Part shown: positions 1 to 10,670 of the stretch, piece after piece
Layout of the letters: the number at the start of each line of letters is the position of its first letter
Position numbering within the stretch: the stretch's first letter is position 1
NCBI GenBank assembly: GCA_013350335.1
Contig: CM023535.1
Span: forward strand, 24,955,746-25,019,745
DNA length: 64,000 bases
Origin: Chimonanthus salicifolius
Taxonomy: Eukaryota > Streptophyta > Magnoliopsida > Laurales > Calycanthaceae
Reading direction: 5' to 3'
Notes under the pieces: model-generated
The model's database searches: none
The model's input: the letters and a program-made list of their open reading frames with translations, nothing else
Told to the model about the DNA's origin: nothing
Program-made: the position numbers and the translations under genes

Positions 1-46
1 CCAAATCATCTTAATTAGATAAATTAAATAATTTTTAACTTCTAAT

Positions 47-882
47 CATTGTCACAAATACCATTCTCAAAATATTAACGATGATCAACAATATCGGGAT
101 ACTTTTAAATTATCATTTTTTACCGGGAAATTAACATGAAAGAAAATAATATTTAAAAAATAATAATAATATAATAAATGAAAATATTAATAAGAAATTA
201 ACTGGGAATTTATCGTGATATTATTGCAATATTACGATCTATCACATTTTTAATGCAATTTTATCAAGAATTTACCACAGTACTAATAAATCTCGACATA
301 TTAACTGCGTGATATTTTGCCCAGGGATTTAAAAAACGCCCGGGCCAATATATCGGCCGATATTTTTATCTCTCCTCTCGATATCGACATTTTCTCTCTC
401 CTCCGATATCGGAACCGTGAAAAAACCGCAAAAAATCGTGACAAACCGCGAAGAACCTCAAAAAACTGCAAAAAACCGCAAAAAACCGTGAAAGACGTAT
501 CCTGACGAACCGTTACGAACCGTGACGAACCATGATGAACCGTGATGAACCTCAAAAAACTGTTAAAAACTGCAAAAAACCGTGAATGCCGTATCCTGAC
601 GAACCGCAAAAAACAGTTAAAAACAGCAAAAAACCGTGGAAAACTGTGTAAAAACCGTATCGGTGTTTTAAAAAAAAAAAAAATTTTAAATACCGACATT
701 TATGAATATCGGCCGATAATACTACTGTACGGCTAATACATATCGTATCGGCCGATATTGTTCGGTTTGAAAAAATTGATATATATCGGCCGATATGATA
801 TGTATCGGCCGATATTTGAACCTTTGATTTTGCCCATAAAAACGAAATAAAATAAAAAATATCGCTAATATTTATGACATTG
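47..882. mobile_element. MITE with 8-bp target duplication, carrying a nested element
   Basis: The element starts CATTGTCACAAATACC and ends AATATTTATGACATTG, so its ends are imperfect inverted repeats. It is flanked by CTTCTAAT (39-46) and CTTCTACT (883-890), an 8-bp target duplication with one mismatch. A 322 bp version without the nested insertion sits at 35497-35818, a truncated one at 54661-54780, and a more distant family member at 37695-38051. The 8-bp duplication suggests a hAT-type non-autonomous element. The interior is AT-rich with repeated TTTATCG / TTTACCG motifs and no coding potential. Confidence 0.75.
323..826. mobile_element. Nested 504 bp element with 9-bp target duplication
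   Basis: This segment is absent from the orthologous MITE at 35497-35818. It is flanked by a perfect 9-bp direct repeat ATTTTGCCC (314-322 and 827-835), as expected of a Mutator-like insertion. Near both ends it carries copies of the palindrome TATCGGCCGATA. Its middle (410-660) is a degenerate array of AAAAAACCGC / GACGAACCGTG words. It has no credible coding sequence; the Phe- and Arg-rich frames through it are low-complexity artefacts. Confidence 0.7.
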
Positions 883-1610
883 CTTCTACTATCATGCCTA
901 ACATTTATTATCTAAAACCAAAGCTAAAGTCCCAGTGCTAAAATAGACTCTGTGCTTAGTGTTTGGATTAGGTTCCATCTGAAATCCGACCCAGTTCAGT
1001 TTTAAAACGAATACAATGTTAGGTGTTAATCAGGCAGGGTTAATTTCATCTGCTTCTTGTAATACTCAAATCTGAATTCAACTTTAGTGAATCCTATCCG
1101 AATTGTATATTTGCAAATCAAAGCCAGACAATGTAAACCTTATTTTAACATGTTACTTATGGGTCAAGTTAGAGAATTGGTTCAAACCACCTCTGTAAGA
1201 TTGGACGTCGTCAATTTGATTTGTACAATGTCAAACCTTAAGCTTAACATCTTCACAAAATAAGTTAGTGTAAATGGATTCATTTATTAATGAGGTCAAA
1301 ATACTTTTTTAACTCCAATTAATTTTTCCACTTGGCTTCGAATTGAGTGAGTTGAGACACGAATTCCCCACCTCTGAATATAAAAAGACATTGCAGATAT
1401 GTTGTGAACCCATATTTTCCTTTTGAAGATCCATTTCAAAGCTTAACAGCTAGATTTAATACGGAACTCAAAGCTCATGTTGGATGGACAAAACCCTCTA
1501 ATAAACTTCATTGGGTGACCTAACCAACTGTTTTCTTATGGACTTGATTCCAACCATCTATCCAAATGCCATGACTGTTTTCTACCCTCCAAGTAAGAAA
1601 AGCTTTTGTT

Positions 1611-1647
1611 GAGAGAGAGAGACAGAGAGAGGGCGAGAGAGAGAGAT
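1611..1647. repeat. GA-rich microsatellite
   Basis: A run of GAGAGAGA interrupted by GACAGAGAGAGGGC. The counterpart in U2 lies near 55508-55550, with a different repeat composition. Confidence 0.8.
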
Positions 1648-2350
1648 TTGACTAAATTTAAATACATATAGCCCATGGGGATAATACCGCTAATATGTTG
1701 AAACTTGACACCATCCAAAACATCATTCATCTTGTTCCTGTTCCACCTTTGCGCATGACTCCATGATTATTTGGTGAAGTAGAGGGAATTTCATATTGAG
1801 ATCTAACCACAGATAATTTGTTTTTCACAACCACTGACTCGTTGGTTCAAATCACGTCATTCACATAATTTCTGAGCATAAATACTTGATATATCAGTAA
1901 AATTTAGACAGCACTTTGGGTTTTTGTAGTAGTCCACTGTACTGCTTCAACAATGGATTAAATAGACAAAATCAACAAATAAGTCAAAGTCATTGGTCAG
2001 TTATATGGTATTAACATGACTTGTGGAGTTGTGGCTCTGTGTATGGCGACCGTAGGGAGAGAATGCATACCCTTCCCTTCCTCAATCAAAAATTGCATCT
2101 TCAGTGCAGAAGTTCCTCATGTACGAGCCAAATGCATGGTGATTTTTTCCCTCCTTTTCTAAGTCACATAAATCCTATTAAAAAAGCCTTTGTGATCACG
2201 ACATTGAACATCTTTGAAATTCACAATGAATTCTAATAACACATCACGACATGTCAAATAGCACCTCATTCATAGTAATTCAGTTGGTCTAGCATAGAAG
2301 TTACGCCATATCAACCATCAATTAGAGATGAAATTTCTAAATCTCATGAC

Positions 2351-2473
2351 ACACCCTCACGGATTTGCTTCAGGATGTGCACCCATATACACACCCTAAA
2401 CAGCCTTCATGCTAGTTGAAGGAGAGCAATCACTTATATCCCAAGATCCTGACAACAGTCTAGGCAAAGTGGA
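2351..2473. other. Short breakpoint segment, no gene seen
   Basis: These 123 bases lie between the end of homology to U2 and the start of the gypsy 5' LTR. They match nothing else in the window and no coding sequence is visible. They probably mark the rearrangement that removed about 3.4 kb of the U0 tail (equivalent to 56239-59679). Confidence 0.5.
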
Positions 2474-5400
2474 TGTCACACCCCGGATTTTCAATTTATT
2501 ATTTTGTTTGAAAATTATCCATTTAATTTGTGAATATTAGTTATAGATCTTAAATTGGGTAAAGAGTTGAGTCATTAGTCCAATTAGGACCCAGCGGTTT
2601 TTGGAATTGGTTTCAAAAAAAAATTAAATGGGGTTGAATTTAATTAATAATGCAATATTAAATAAATATTGCATGCCCGAATTTTAGATGTGCATATCCA
2701 AGAAAGATACTTAGGCCGTGTATAGAGATATTCTATATCTATGTTAGGCGCAAAAGATCATTTAAAAAGGGTATGCATATTGTCTAAAATTAAATAAAGA
2801 AGATGTCTAATTAAATAGACATTGCATGGCCTTGTGTGACATTACCAAAGTAGGAAGGTCGGCCATTTCCAATTAAGATACAAGGAAGGGGCGCACGGCA
2901 TTACTATCTTAGCGTTGGCCGATTGGAAGCTTATAAAAGAGGGAAGCAAAGAGGAAGGGCAATTGCTATCTTTGTACCTTCTATTTGACCGATTGGAATT
3001 GCATAAAAGGAGAGAAGGACAAGGGCACACGGTTTACACCCACCATAGCCGAATTTTCTCTCCATCTCAATTCACATTCACGGCAAGAACAAGAGAAAGA
3101 AAGAGCAGCCAGCAAGAGGTGTTCTTGGTTTGGAGAAAGAATCAAGAAGAAAGGAGAAGGATTGGAAATCGGAACCGGTTAGTATTTATTATTTGATAAA
3201 TTTGTTTTAAAAGAAAAGAACCATAGGGTTCGGCCATGGTGTATGGCCAAACCCCATGGAAGAAAATTGGGAGTTGATTGGAGTATTAATTAATGGAATA
3301 TTGAACCATAGGGTTCGGCCATGTGGTATGGCCGAATCCCATGAAGGAACCTTGATAATTCTTTTAATGGAAAAACCTTGACGATTCTTTTTAATGGAAG
3401 GATTTTGGAGATTTTTAATGGAAGTTAATTGGTTATGTTTATGGGTTGGAAACCATGGAAGGAACACCAATGTTTTGAAGGGATTAAATGGAGGGTTAAG
3501 TTGTTTTAATTCCATTTAAAAGAGAACCTTATGAACCATAGGCCATGGCCGAACCCCATGGAGTGGTATTGGTATTAGTATTGGATTTTAATTGATTAAA
3601 TGAAAGATCAATGTTTAATAATTTTTAGAAGGAGGATTGTGAACCATAGGGTTCGGCCATGGTGTATGGCCGAACCCCATGGAGTTATTTTGGTATGGTT
3701 GATGAATTTTGATTGGCTAAATTAGAAAGCTTCCAATTATGGAAGGATGGGTGGAAAACTTGGAAACTTTCTAAATATAGAAGGTGGAGATAAACTAGGA
3801 AACCTTCTAAATATAGAAGGTGGAGATAAATTTGGAAAGCTTCCAATTATGGAAGGATAGGTACTGAATTGGAAACCTTCTAAATATGGAAGGTGGAGTT
3901 TAATTTAGAAAGGATTTAAAAATAGAAGGAGGATATTGAATTTAGAAAGTTTCTAAATATGGACTTGTTAATTATGGATTTGCTAAGTTGATGAAAATGG
4001 AAACTTAGACATTATAGGGTTCGGCCATGGTGCTTGGCCGAACCCCATGAACCAATCTTGGATCTAATATATTCATGTGTTAATGAATGGAAGGTTTGAA
4101 AATGATAAACCATGGGTTCGGCCATGGTGTATGGCTGAACCATGGTCGAACCCCATGGGGAATAATTTATGGTTTTAATAATTGAAAGGATTGGATTATG
4201 GAATGATGGACCAATGGCAATTTGGTAAATAAGCCATGGATGACAAAGTTGTAAATATATGGAAATATTGGACATAGGGTTCGGCCATGGTGTATGGCCG
4301 AACCCCATGAATTATTTATTGGACAATGTAATTGGATTAAAGAAGTATGTACAAATTATTTTGGAACCTAAGCAAGGAAAGTGGCTATGGTTATGTACAA
4401 TGGCATTATTGCAATTAACTGAATTAATGGACCATGGGTTCGGCCATGGTGTATGGCCGAACCCCATGGGGTTTTGTTTATGGACTTAGAACATTAAAAA
4501 TCAAGTGAGACTTGGTTATAATTAATTGTTATATTATAAGTAACAGGACCTCACAAGGTGTTTACGATTGTTAGTGGTTACCGGACGAAAGAAGCGAGGA
4601 CACGTAGCGGTCTTTGGTAGGATGATGATTTTAAATGCTATGTCTATATGAGGAAAGAACAAGTATTTTAAATACGATTTTAAATGTTATGTTTATGTTA
4701 TAAAATAGCATGTGTTTCATTGGCATCTCATGCATGGCATGGGGTGGAGGATTTATAACCGAAGGGGCCACACTCCGTCGGGGCGTCTGAAAAACCTATG
4801 TGGGGTACCTTGATGTGCTTTTCCATCAGGAAGAAACCGGAGGGTCCACACTCCGTCGGGGTGTCCGAAAGACCTATGTGGTGGGTACTTCTATGTACAT
4901 GTGATGGGTGGGACTCATTGCATTTGTCATTATTGCATGGCATGGTTTATATGGTTTTTGACATTACGATATTATTATATATGTTTTGTACTGACCATGT
5001 GTTAGCCGTAACTGGAATACCTACTGGGCGCGTTGTTCTAACGCCCTACTTCTACCCTAGTTGATGATACAAGAAACAAGGAGAACGATGAACGCAAGGA
5101 GAGCCAGGCATAGGAGTTTGGATGATTTAGTTTATGTTTTGAATAAAATTATTTATGGACATGTATTTGAGTAACTAGTTTCCAAGAATGTAATAACTTA
5201 GATGGTCGAATGTTTATTTGGATGATTATGATGTTTTAATTATGATTAAGGACTTGACGTACTTTGCTATCTGAATGGAATAGAACTTGGTTCTATTATT
5301 ATTCCGCATGTTATGATTCCGCAATTAAGATTTTTTATTCCCCAAGTTGATATTGTTATGTGTGAACCATTTTCGTGGACTTAGTCCATGCACACATAGG

Positions 5401-5547
5401 GTTGGCCAGTTAAGGGTCGGACTTTGGAAGTTTGGACTTAGCTCGCGTCGTGACGTCTCGCGCTCTATCACTCTATTCTGTTATAAAAAAAAAAAAATAG
5501 ATTCTGATTTACGGGAAGAAGGAGGTGAAAAAGGGTAGGGCGTTATA
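2474..5547 (+). repeat. 5' LTR of gypsy element
   Basis: It begins TGTCACACCCCGG and ends GGGCGTTATA just before the primer binding site. It shares with the 3' LTR the first 150 bases, the block at 4500-5547 (for example ACTGGGCGCGTTGTT) and the A-rich stretch before the end. It differs in the middle, where it carries eight copies of a GGTTCGGCCAT hairpin and short repeats around 3740-3960 (CTTCTAAATATAGAAGGTGG). No long coding frame is present. Confidence 0.88.
3226..4465. repeat. Dispersed hairpin repeat inside 5' LTR (8 copies)
   Basis: The unit has stem arms GGGTTCGGCCAT and ATGGCCGAACCC around a GGTGT loop, usually followed by CATGG. Copies start near 3226, 3311, 3540 (partial), 3649, 4017, 4114 (with an extra arm), 4277 and 4436. 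Spacing is irregular (about 80-370 bp) and the DNA between copies differs, so this is not a simple tandem array. Two more copies lie in the 3' LTR at 13015 and 14113. Confidence 0.9.
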
Positions 5548-5549
5548 GT

Positions 5550-5561
5550 TGGTATCAGAGC
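5550..5561 (+). promoter_or_regulatory. Primer binding site (initiator tRNA-Met)
   Basis: TGGTATCAGAGC, two bases after the 5' LTR end, is the standard plant primer binding site complementary to the 3' end of initiator tRNA-Met. Confidence 0.95.
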
Positions 5562-5823
5562 GAACCCGAAACATTGAATCTTTAGGAGTAAATTAATCTG
5601 GTCTTGTGCATTAATTTACTTCGTTAGACTCAGACGGATGATAGCAAAGGAAGTACAATCAAAATAATCGGATTATCAAACATATCAACATAGGATGTAT
5701 TCCCCCAGAAACAAAACAAAATCAAGAGTGTTTATTTGGAAATTTTTTCCCCAAAAGTAGGAAATACAAATTTTATGATGGAAACTAAGTCATGATATTT
5801 TTTTTTTAATGGCTTAGGGAAAA

Positions 5824-6710
5824 ATGGCTCCAAGGGGAAGACCAAGGAGAAATACCCGACAAAACCCAAATTGGGGAGAAGATGAGGTAGAACATCCTCG
5901 AAATGAGGAGGAACAACAATCTCATCAGGAAGAGGAACAACAACCATCCCATTAGGAGGAGGAGGAAGCAAGTAGTGTAAACATACCGGTGGTGCCTCCT
6001 GAATTGCAAAATTTGGTTCAAGCGGTGGTCACTTCGGTGCTTCAACAACACTTGAACGAGAATAGAACCACCAAAGAGACCAATGACAGGAGCATGGTCA
6101 GGGACTTTCAGCAGCAGCGCCCTCCTTACTTCAAAGGGAGAGAAGGGGCTGTCGGAGCGGAAAAATTGTTGAAGAAGATTTCACAGATCCTGACTTTATT
6201 GAATATCACGAGTCATACTCACAAGATTTTACTGGCCACATGACAACTGATCGATGATGCCGGTAAATGGTGGGAGGTGATAGAGAAGCAGCGAGCACTT
6301 CTTCCAGAAGGAGAGAGGACTGCCATGACTTGGGAGCAGTTCTCAGCTACCTTCCTGGAACATTATTTCCCTGAGGAGGAGAAGGAGTGCCAGACACAGG
6401 ATTTTCTATCTTTGGTACAATGTACTATGACGGTGGCAGAGTACCACCAGGAGTTTCTCAGTTTGTCTGTATATGCATTTTATATGGTGGATACAGAGTA
6501 TCGGAGGGCACACAAGTTTGAGCGGGGCCTTCGGCCTAGCATAAGGGCTAAGGTAACAATATTCAAGGCAGCCACATTGGCAGAAGTGGTCAGCATGGTC
6601 ACAATCGCGAAGCAAGAGATGGCAGAGTTGACACGATTTGACAATCGCCGGCTCAAAATGGGAGGGGTACATTTTAGCCCAACAAGAGGTTCCGACTGAA
6701 CTCTAACAGA
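5824..6710 (+). pseudogene. gag: gag (capsid region), first copy
   Basis: The start is ATG at 5824 (MAPRGRPRRN). A stop follows an acidic Glu/Gln-rich stretch near 5953, and another stop lies at 6241-6243, directly before the retrotransposon gag core (DDAGKWWEVIEKQ, then EQFSATFLEHYFPEEEK, then RRAHKFERGLRPSIRAKV). The core spans about 6250-6650. A frameshift before 6700 ends the frame just upstream of the zinc knuckle. Gag forms the retrotransposon capsid in the cytoplasm. Identification is by the W-W core and the FLEHYFP and FERGL motifs typical of gypsy gag. Confidence 0.85.
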
Positions 6711-8225
6711 CCCTCTCCATCCACTGGGTCAACAGGGGGCTTTCGTCCCAATCATCCCTCCCCATCTACATCAGTCACTCAGGCTCCCAGAGGTGTGAGC
6801 AACTGCTTTCATTGTGATCAGCCTGGCCATTTTAAGAGGGAATGTCCACAACTCAACAAACCCTCATACTCCAAAGGTTCATCTTGTCCACCAGTTAGGC
6901 CAGCTAACTCACGTGGAGGCAGGACAGTTAACCAGACGGGACGGCCGCCTACAGGATCTGGACGGTTATTCACCTTAGCACCTCCAGCAGCAGAGGATCA
7001 CTCTGTGATTCAAGGTATGGCAGTAGTCAGTAGTTCCTACGCCTTTGCATTATTTGATTCGGGAGCATCCCACTCTTCCATATCTGCTGCATTTATAACT
7101 GCTACTGGTACATTGGTACAAAAATTGTCCACATCATTCACCATTGTATCCCCCGTTGGAGACACATCATTGGGAATTATATGAACAACAGTGAATACTG
7201 AACTTGCTGGATTCAGATTTGGGTTCAATTATTTGGTACTCGATATGTCAGAATATGATATTATTTTCTGCATGGATTGGTTGGCTCGCTTTAAGGCCAA
7301 CATTGATTGTTATCGTCGCAGGGTGACATTTTGGTCGCCCAAAGGAAAACAACATGTGGTGCGTGCTGATAAACAAAGCAGACTGTATGAAGGGTTGAAT
7401 CATCTGGTATTGAACATTATCAGAATCAACAAGGCACCGGTGGTTGAACTTCAGGAAATAGTAAGGGACTATGCGAACGTTTTTCCAAAGGAACTCCCTG
7501 GTTTGCCTCCCATGAAGGAGATCAATTTTGAAATCAAGTTGTACCCTGGCACTGTACTAGTGTCATTACCACATTACCGGATGGCACCAGCAAAGATGTC
7601 CGAGCTAAAGAAGCAGATTGATAAACTGCTCAGACTGGGGTGCATTCGGAACAGTACATCGGCTTGGGGAGCTCCGGTTTTATTTGTAAAGAAGAAGGAT
7701 GGTTCACTCCGTATGTGGATTACCGAAAACTGAACCAGTTGACGGTCAGAAACAAGTACCCTTTACCCAGGATCGATGATTTATTTGATCAACTTAAAGG
7801 TTACAGTCATTTTTCTAAGATTGACCTGATGTCCGGATATCACCAAATCCGGGTTAGGGAGGAGGACATAGAAAAGATAGCCTTCAGAACGCGATATGGA
7901 CTATATGAGTTTGTAATTGTGCCATTTGGACTCACCAATGCACCGGCTGTGTTCATGGATCTTATGAACAGGATTTTCCGTCCTTACTTGGACCAATTTG
8001 TCATTGTATTTATTGATGATATTTTGATTTACTCCAAAACTCAGGAAGAACATGCTAAGCACCTGAGAATAGTTCTGGGCACTTTGAGGAATAACAAAGT
8101 ATATGCTAAAGCCAGTAAATGTGAATTTTGGCTATCTGAGGTCAACTTTTTGGGACATGTTATATCAGCAGAAGGTATAGCTGTGGATCAGGCAAGGTGG
8201 TAGCAGTAAGATATTGGAAAGCACC
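6711..8225 (+). pseudogene. pol: Zinc knuckle, protease and partial RT, first copy
   Basis: The zinc knuckle near 6801 is intact (CFHCDQPGHFKREC, spacing C-x2-C-x4-H-x4-C). The aspartic protease active site LFDSGASHSS lies near 7048-7077. A TGA follows at 7182-7184. The frame then resumes with EYDIIFCMDW, the FPKELPGLPP linker to RT, and RT motifs SLPHYRMAP and [16 protein letters not shown] +1 shift near 7710 leads into [13 protein letters not shown] and the catalytic FIDDILIYS near 8010-8036. The copy stops abruptly near 8225, where the sequence returns to gag. Positions 6513-8225 duplicate 8227-9943. Confidence 0.9.
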
Positions 8226-8226
8226 G

Positions 8227-9208
8227 CAAGTTTGAGCGGGGTCTATGGCCAAGCATAAGGGCCAAGGTAACCATATTTAAAGCAACTACATTGGCAGAGG
8301 TGGTCAGCAGGGGCACTATAGCAGAGCAAGAGATGGCTGAGTTAACGCGTTTTGACAATCGTCGAGCTCAGAGTGCGAGGGGTACATTTCAGCCCAATAA
8401 GAGGTTCCGACCGAACTCTAGCAGACCCTCACCATCCACTGGGTCAACAGGGGGCTTTCGTCCCAATCATCCCTCCCCATCTGCATCAGTCACTCAGGCT
8501 CCCAGAGGTGTGAGCAACTGCTTTCATTATGATCAGCGTGACCATTTTAAGAGGGAATGTCCACAACTCAACAAACCCTCATATTCCAGAGGTTCATCTC
8601 GTCCACCAGCTAGGGCAACTAATTCAAGAGGAGGCAGAACATTTAACCAGGCGGGACGGTCGCCTACAGGATCTGGACGGTTATTCACCTTAGCATCTCC
8701 AGCAGCAGAGGATCATTCTGTGATTCAAGGTATGGCAGCAGTCAGTAGTTCCTACGCCTTTGCATTATTTGATTCGGGAGCATCCCACTCTTTCATATCT
8801 GCTGCATTTATAACTGCTACTAGTACATTGGTACAAAAACTGTCCACATCACTCACCATTGTATGCCCCGTTGGAGACACATCATTGGGACTTATATGCA
8901 CAGCAGTGAATATTGAACTTGCTGGACTCAGATTTGAGTTCAATTATTTGGTACTCGATATGTCAGAATATGATATTATTTTCGGTATGGATTGGTTGGC
9001 TAGCTTTAAAGCCAACATTGATTGTTATCGTCGCAGGGTGACATTTTGGTCGCCCGAGGGAAAACAACATGTGGTACGTACTGATAAACAAAGCAGACTG
9101 CATGAAGGGTTGAATCATCTAGTATTAAACAGTATCCAAATCAACAAGGCACCTGTGACTGAACTTCTAGAAATAGTAAGGGATTATGCGGACGTATTTC
9201 CAAAATAA
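8227..9208 (+). pseudogene. gag-pol: Second copy: gag C-terminus, zinc knuckle, protease
   Basis: The sequence restarts inside gag (KFERGLWPSIRAKV) and runs open for about 300 codons from the gag C-terminus through protease. The zinc knuckle is degraded: CFHYDQRDHFKREC has lost the second Cys and the Gly. The protease motif LFDSGASHSFIS (near 8767-8802) is intact. The frame ends in TAA at 9206-9208, right after FPK, where copy 1 reads FPKELPG. The two copies differ by scattered substitutions, so they were not made by a recent duplication of one template. Confidence 0.9.
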
Positions 9209-9932
9209 CTCCCTAGCTTGCCTCCCATGAGGGAGATTAATTTTAAAATTAAGTTGTACCCTGGCATTGCGCCAGTGTCATTACCACATTATCGGATGGC
9301 ACCAGCGGAGATGTCCGAGTTAAAGAAGCAGATTGATGAACTGCTTAGACTGGGGTGCATTCGGAACAGTACATCTGCTTGGGGAGCTCCCGTTTTATTT
9401 ATGAAAAAGAGGGATGGTTCACTCCGTATGTGTGTGGATTATCGAAAATTGAACCAACTGTCGGTCAGAAACAAGTACCCTCTACCTAGGATCGATGACT
9501 TATTTGATAACTTAGAGGTTCCAGTCATTTCTCTAAGATTGTCCTGATGTCCGGATACCATCAAATCCGGGTTAGGGAGTAGGACATAGAAAAGACAACT
9601 TTTAGAACGCGGTATGGATTATTTGAATTTGTAGTCGTGCCATTTGGACTCACCAATGCACTGGCTGTGTTCATGGATTTAATGAACAGGATTTTCCGTC
9701 CTTACTTGGACCAATTTGTTATCGTGTTTATTGATGACATCCTGATTTATTCCAAAAGTAAGGAAGAACATGCTGAGCACCTGAAAATAGTTCTGGACAC
9801 TTTGAGGAAGAACAAACAATATGCCAAAGCCAGCAAATGTGAATTTTGGTTGTCTGAGGTTAACTTTTTGGGGAATGTTATATCAGCAGAAGGTATAGTT
9901 GTGGATTAGGGCAAGGTGGCGGCAGTAAGAGA
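9209..9932 (+). pseudogene. pol: Reverse transcriptase, second copy
   Basis: RT motifs continue from the protease linker: [44 protein letters not shown], then a frameshift near 9515-9550 (a base lost in the [10 protein letters not shown] region), a TAG near 9581, and [12 protein letters not shown] with the catalytic FIDDILIYS near 9727-9755. A stop follows at 9907-9909. Unlike copy 1, this copy continues into RNase H. Confidence 0.9.
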
Positions 9933-10670
9933 TTGGAAAGCATCGAAATCTGTAGTTTCTTGGGATTGGCTAGTTATTACAGAAAGTTTATTATGGATTT
10001 CTCCAACATTGCATCTCCATTGACCCGACTCACTCAGAAAGGAGTCAAATTTGAGTGGTCAAATTTGTGCAACCAGAGATTTGAGGAGCTGAAAAATAGA
10101 CTTACAACTGCACCTATCTTAATTTTGCCGGAAAGAGGCAAGGGTTATGAAGTACAATGCGATGCTTCAGGAGAGGGACTGGGGTGTTCACTCATGCAAA
10201 GTCATCGTGTGGTGGCTTATGGTTCAAGACAATTGAAAATACATGAACGCCTTTATCCTACATACGATCTTGAACTAGCCGCGGTGGTCTTCGCCCTCAA
10301 AAGCTGGAGACATTATCTATATGGCGAGAAATTTGAAGTGTTTTCAGATCATAAGAGCTTGAAATACTTGTTTGATCAGAAAGAGCTCAACCTGAGGCAG
10401 CACAGATGGATGGAATATCTGGCGGATTATGAGTTCGTACTTCGTTATCACCCTGGCAAGGCGAACAAGGTGGCGGATGCCCTCAGTCGCATATCACATG
10501 CATCAGTGGCATGTTTGATCAGGACAGAATGGGAGATGCTGAATACCATTCGAGAGTTTAATCTTTACATCAATAACCATGGGAGTATGTACAATTTGAT
10601 AATACGGTCCAACATGGTTACTAAGATTGAACAGGAACAGCGGACAGACCCGGAAATGGAAGAGACATGA
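9933..10670 (+). pseudogene. pol: RNase H domain of pol
   Basis: Open for about 245 codons. The thumb/connection region reads [13 protein letters not shown], then [15 protein letters not shown] and [20 protein letters not shown], the usual RT C-terminus and start of gypsy RNase H. It continues with [21 protein letters not shown] and [11 protein letters not shown] and ends with [14 protein letters not shown]. The catalytic acidic residues in CDAS, DLELAA, SDHKS and VADALSR are in place. It degrades the RNA strand during reverse transcription. Confidence 0.9.

Larger units (their letters stand above)
1..2350. repeat. Tail of segmental duplication unit U0
   Basis: Positions 1-318 and 836-1062 match 35452-35983 (U1) and, in part, 54661-54948 (U2). 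Positions 1063-2350 match 54949-56238 (U2). Matching lines are nearly identical with scattered substitutions and small indels. In U1 and U2 this sequence lies downstream (plus coordinates) of a DREB2 copy, so a further copy probably lies left of the window. No gene is recognised in it. Homology to U2 stops near 2350, shortly before the gypsy element. Confidence 0.85.

Noticed and set aside
301..699. Phe-rich minus-strand frame of 132 codons
   Set aside because: It is the complement of the AAAAAACCGC word array in a transposable element; low complexity and no domain.
4259..4489. Frame repeating FGHGVWPNPM
   Set aside because: It is a translation of the LTR hairpin repeat; the same peptide appears on both strands wherever the hairpin occurs.
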